17,058 nt of DNA from positions 1 to 17,058 of the forward strand of contig JAJZWN010000025.1 in assembly GCA_021846695.1 (NCBI GenBank). The letters run 5' to 3'. Shown in pieces: positions 15,009 through 17,058 of this stretch (position 1 is its first letter; the number at the start of each line of letters is the position of its first letter). Both the position numbers and the translations under genes were made by a program. The notes beneath the pieces are model-generated. The model saw only the letters and a list, made by a program, of their open reading frames with translations. It made no database searches and was not told the DNA's origin. The stretch comes from Thermoplasmata archaeon (GTDB lineage: Archaea > Thermoplasmatota > Thermoplasmata > Thermoplasmatales > Thermoplasmataceae).

Positions 15009-16409
15009 ATGTTAAAACAGTTTCCGGAGAATGGCATGGACATACAGAAAATCCATGAAACGCTTGATGAACTTGGAAAAAATGATATAAAAAATAGCAG
15101 GGGAAGATTATTTACATATTTCTATGACCCGGGAATAGATGAATTAAATAAACTCCAGGATATTTTCCTGAAATTTTCAAACAGGAATGGAATGGATTAC
15201 CATGCATTTCCCAGTACATTGAAACTTGAAAATGATGTAATAGCCATGATGGCTTCATTGTTGCATGGCAAAGAAGGAAGCGCCGGGACATTTACCACCG
15301 GTGGAACGGAGAGTATTATTCTGGCAATGAAAGCTGCAAGAGATAGATTTTTTGAAAAGCATCACGGTGTTCCTGAGGTAATATTGCCTGTAACGGCACA
15401 TCCATCATTCAGCAAGGCTGTTGAATACCTGGGGCTTAAGGAAATACGCCTGCCTGTTGATGAACATTATCTGGCTGACCCGGAACTCATGAGAAAAGCA
15501 ATTACAGAAAATACAGCAATGATAGTTGGTTCAGCACCTTCTTTCCCATATGGTACAATTGACCCTGTTAAGGAATTATCAGATATTGCCCTTGAAAATA
15601 ATTTATGGCTGCATGTTGATGCCTGTGTTGGTGGAATGATTCTTCCATTTCTTAAAAGGCTTGGCCACAATGTCCAGGATTTTGATTTCACCCTTCCTGG
15701 TGTATCATCCATTTCCGTCGATCTGCACAAATACGGGTTTACTCCTAAGGGTTCATCTGTTATTATGTATAAAAATGAGGAACTTAGAAAGCACCAGATC
15801 TATGTAAACGCAAAGTGGCCAGGCTATCCCATGTCAAACGCAGGGATGCAGGCAACAAAATCTGCAGGGCCTTTAGCAGGCACATGGTCAATTATGAACT
15901 ATCTCGGGTATAAAGGATATACTGATCTGGCTTCAAAAACATTATCTGCATATAAAACACTGACAAAAGGAATAGAAAATATTGGCTATGAAATTACAGG
16001 AAAACCGGATGCAACCATCTTCGCATTCCAGGACAACAACAATAGCATATTTACCACAGGAGTAAATATGATTGAAAAGGGATGGTATCCACAGATCCAG
16101 CCTTCAAACCTGAAACTTGGATTACCCTCAACTATCCATCTAAACGTATGCCCTGTGCATGTGGAAGTAGCAGATGAGTTCCTTTCAAACCTGGAAAATA
16201 TACATAAAAATGCCGGAAAGGATTCCGATTCACGGGAGCTTGCAGTTGAATCCAGGGATAAGGCTGTAGATTATCTGGTGAATCTGATTGAACAGAACCC
16301 TGAAAAGAAAACATTGTTCTTCCACATGATATATAATCTTGATCCTGAAAAGGGGGAAGAAATATTCAGAAAAATTACAGACATGGATTTTCATGCGGCC
16401 GAAGAATAA
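15009..16409 (+). CDS. PLP-dependent group II decarboxylase-type protein resembling sphingosine-1-phosphate lyase
   Basis: A 466-residue fold-type I PLP enzyme. The cofactor phosphate loop is TTGGTES (96-102). H202 and D204 in HVDACVGG stack on and bind the pyridine ring. The Schiff-base lysine is K241 in DLHKYG. Several blocks match sphingosine-1-phosphate lyases better than glutamate or tyrosine decarboxylases: FDF-LPGVSSIS-DLHKYG-PKGSSVIMY, the following WPGYP, and the late KGW...PSTIHL segment. The N-terminal membrane anchor of eukaryotic enzymes is absent, so it is soluble, as in bacterial homologues. S1P lyases cleave a phosphorylated long-chain amino alcohol into an aldehyde and phosphoethanolamine. 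Sphingolipids are not expected in this archaeon, so the true substrate is open, and amino-acid decarboxylation remains possible. It converges on the cysteine-synthase-like gene with 15 bases between. Confidence 0.85.
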   Translation: MLKQFPENGMDIQKIHETLDELGKNDIKNSRGRLFTYFYDPGIDELNKLQDIFLKFSNRNGMDYHAFPSTLKLENDVIAMMASLLHGKEGSAGTFTTGGTESIILAMKAARDRFFEKHHGVPEVILPVTAHPSFSKAVEYLGLKEIRLPVDEHYLADPELMRKAITENTAMIVGSAPSFPYGTIDPVKELSDIALENNLWLHVDACVGGMILPFLKRLGHNVQDFDFTLPGVSSISVDLHKYGFTPKGSSVIMYKNEELRKHQIYVNAKWPGYPMSNAGMQATKSAGPLAGTWSIMNYLGYKGYTDLASKTLSAYKTLTKGIENIGYEITGKPDATIFAFQDNNNSIFTTGVNMIEKGWYPQIQPSNLKLGLPSTIHLNVCPVHVEVADEFLSNLENIHKNAGKDSDSRELAVESRDKAVDYLVNLIEQNPEKKTLFFHMIYNLDPEKGEEIFRKITDMDFHAAEE

Positions 16410-16417
16410 ATATTTAT

Positions 16418-16424
16418 AAAAAAA
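16418..16424 (-). terminator. Oligo-T terminator after the cysteine-synthase-like gene
   Basis: Seven T residues on the minus strand directly follow the TAA at 16425-16427, in the short gap between two converging genes. Confidence 0.4.
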
Positions 16425-17057
16425 TTAAAATTTATAGAGGTCGGAGGAAAGGTATTTCAATCCGCTGTCAGGCAGTACCGTTACAACAATTGAACCACGA
16501 TCCATTGTTTTATCAAGCTTCATGGCAGCAGCAACATTTGCGCCGCCGGAAAAACCTGGAAATATGCCTTCCTTTGATGCAAGATGCCTTGCTGTATCAA
16601 TAGCCTCATCATCGGTTACACTGAGATATCCATCAACAAGTGATTCATCCCAGTATGGTGGTTTCACCGCATGCCCGCCACCCTGAATTTTATGCCTGGT
16701 TGTTATAACCTGCTTTCCTGCTAAAAACTGTGCCGAATCAGGTTCAACCGGGTAACATTTTATATCTTTGCGGAATTTTTTAAGTGCACTTGATATTCCT
16801 ACAAATGTTCCACCGGTGCCAACAAAGGCAACAAAGGCATCTATGTTTCCATCAGATTGCTTTATAATTTCACTTCCAGTTGTGTATTCATGGATTAGGT
16901 AATTTACAGGGTTTATGTACTGGTTCGGCCTGTAGGCGTGGAGCTCCTCTGTCAATTCATCTGTTTTCTTCTCAACAGCTTCATTATCCTTCCGTGATAC
17001 AACATCCGGTCCTTCTCCCGGCTGCTGCGGTACAAGAACAACTTCAGCCCCAAGTGC
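16425..17057 (-). CDS. Cysteine-synthase-family PLP enzyme, C-terminal part (gene cut by window end)
   Basis: The frame is open to the window edge, so the TTG at 16955 is internal. The visible part is 210 residues. It begins with ALGAEVVLVPQQPGEGPD, the strand and loop before the mobile subdomain of fold-type II enzymes. The cofactor-phosphate loop GTGGTFVGI is followed by ALKKF, as in O-acetylserine sulfhydrylase and cystathionine beta-synthase. EGIFPGFSGGANVAAA is the late block that includes the residue touching the pyridine nitrogen. It ends without a CBS-domain pair, favouring a sulfhydrylase over a full cystathionine beta-synthase. The catalytic lysine and the N-terminal substrate loop lie outside the window. 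The stretch after the first strand (VSRKDNEAVEKKTDEL) differs from standard CysK, so a donor other than O-acetylserine, such as O-phosphoserine, or a different reaction is possible. Confidence 0.85.
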   Translation of the reverse strand, partial: ALGAEVVLVPQQPGEGPDVVSRKDNEAVEKKTDELTEELHAYRPNQYINPVNYLIHEYTTGSEIIKQSDGNIDAFVAFVGTGGTFVGISSALKKFRKDIKCYPVEPDSAQFLAGKQVITTRHKIQGGGHAVKPPYWDESLVDGYLSVTDDEAIDTARHLASKEGIFPGFSGGANVAAAMKLDKTMDRGSIVVTVLPDSGLKYLSSDLYKF

Positions 17058-17058
17058 C

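Overview
The window looks like a chromosomal segment of an acidophilic, cell-wall-less euryarchaeon of the Thermoplasmatales type (Ferroplasma/Acidiplasma/Picrophilus-like). The lineage is an inference. It rests on the low-GC composition, the protein families present (archaeal HEPN/MNT pair, M13 peptidase, several MFS carriers, a lyase-type PLP enzyme), and promoter structure. Several genes have a TATA box centred about 23-27 bases before the start codon and no useful Shine-Dalgarno sequence, so leaderless transcripts are likely. No tRNA, rRNA, CRISPR array or insertion sequence was seen. Both ends of the window cut genes: an MFS carrier on the left and a cysteine-synthase-type enzyme on the right.

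Left part (1-6.7 kb). The C-terminal half of an MFS carrier converges on a small GNAT-like acetyltransferase. A divergent intergenic region with a 15-bp palindrome leads to glycerol kinase (glpK). An M13 (neprilysin/PepO) zinc endopeptidase follows, with its own TATA box. Then come, on the minus strand, a HEPN gene and an MNT nucleotidyltransferase gene overlapping by 25 bases (toxin-antitoxin-like), a stretch that may hold a decayed gene, and a HAD phosphatase.

Middle (6.8-12.8 kb). A 14-helix-type drug carrier (DHA2 family) is followed upstream by a compact minus-strand operon: kinase substrate-binding half, kinase nucleotide-binding half, PdxA-family dehydrogenase. The two kinase halves are the N- and C-terminal domains of a DUF1537 four-carbon sugar-acid kinase. 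They are separated by a single in-frame TAA directly followed by ATG. Kinase plus PdxA is the known pathway that turns threonate or erythronate into dihydroxyacetone phosphate. A second DHAP-forming entry, glycerol kinase, lies about 6.5 kb away. Facing this operon across a 149-bp region with a shared ATACCGG element and a TATACCGGTATA palindrome is the first of two paralogous proteins of unknown function. The second follows after a 391-bp gap. I regard the split kinase, the shared promoter element and the paralog pair as the most interesting part of the window.

Right part (12.9-17 kb). On the plus strand are an MFS carrier with sugar-porter-like motifs, an aspartate/glutamate racemase-family protein, and a PLP enzyme resembling sphingosine-1-phosphate lyase. 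These converge on the truncated cysteine-synthase-like gene. The MFS carrier could supply substrate to either the sugar-acid operon or the racemase; the sequence does not decide.
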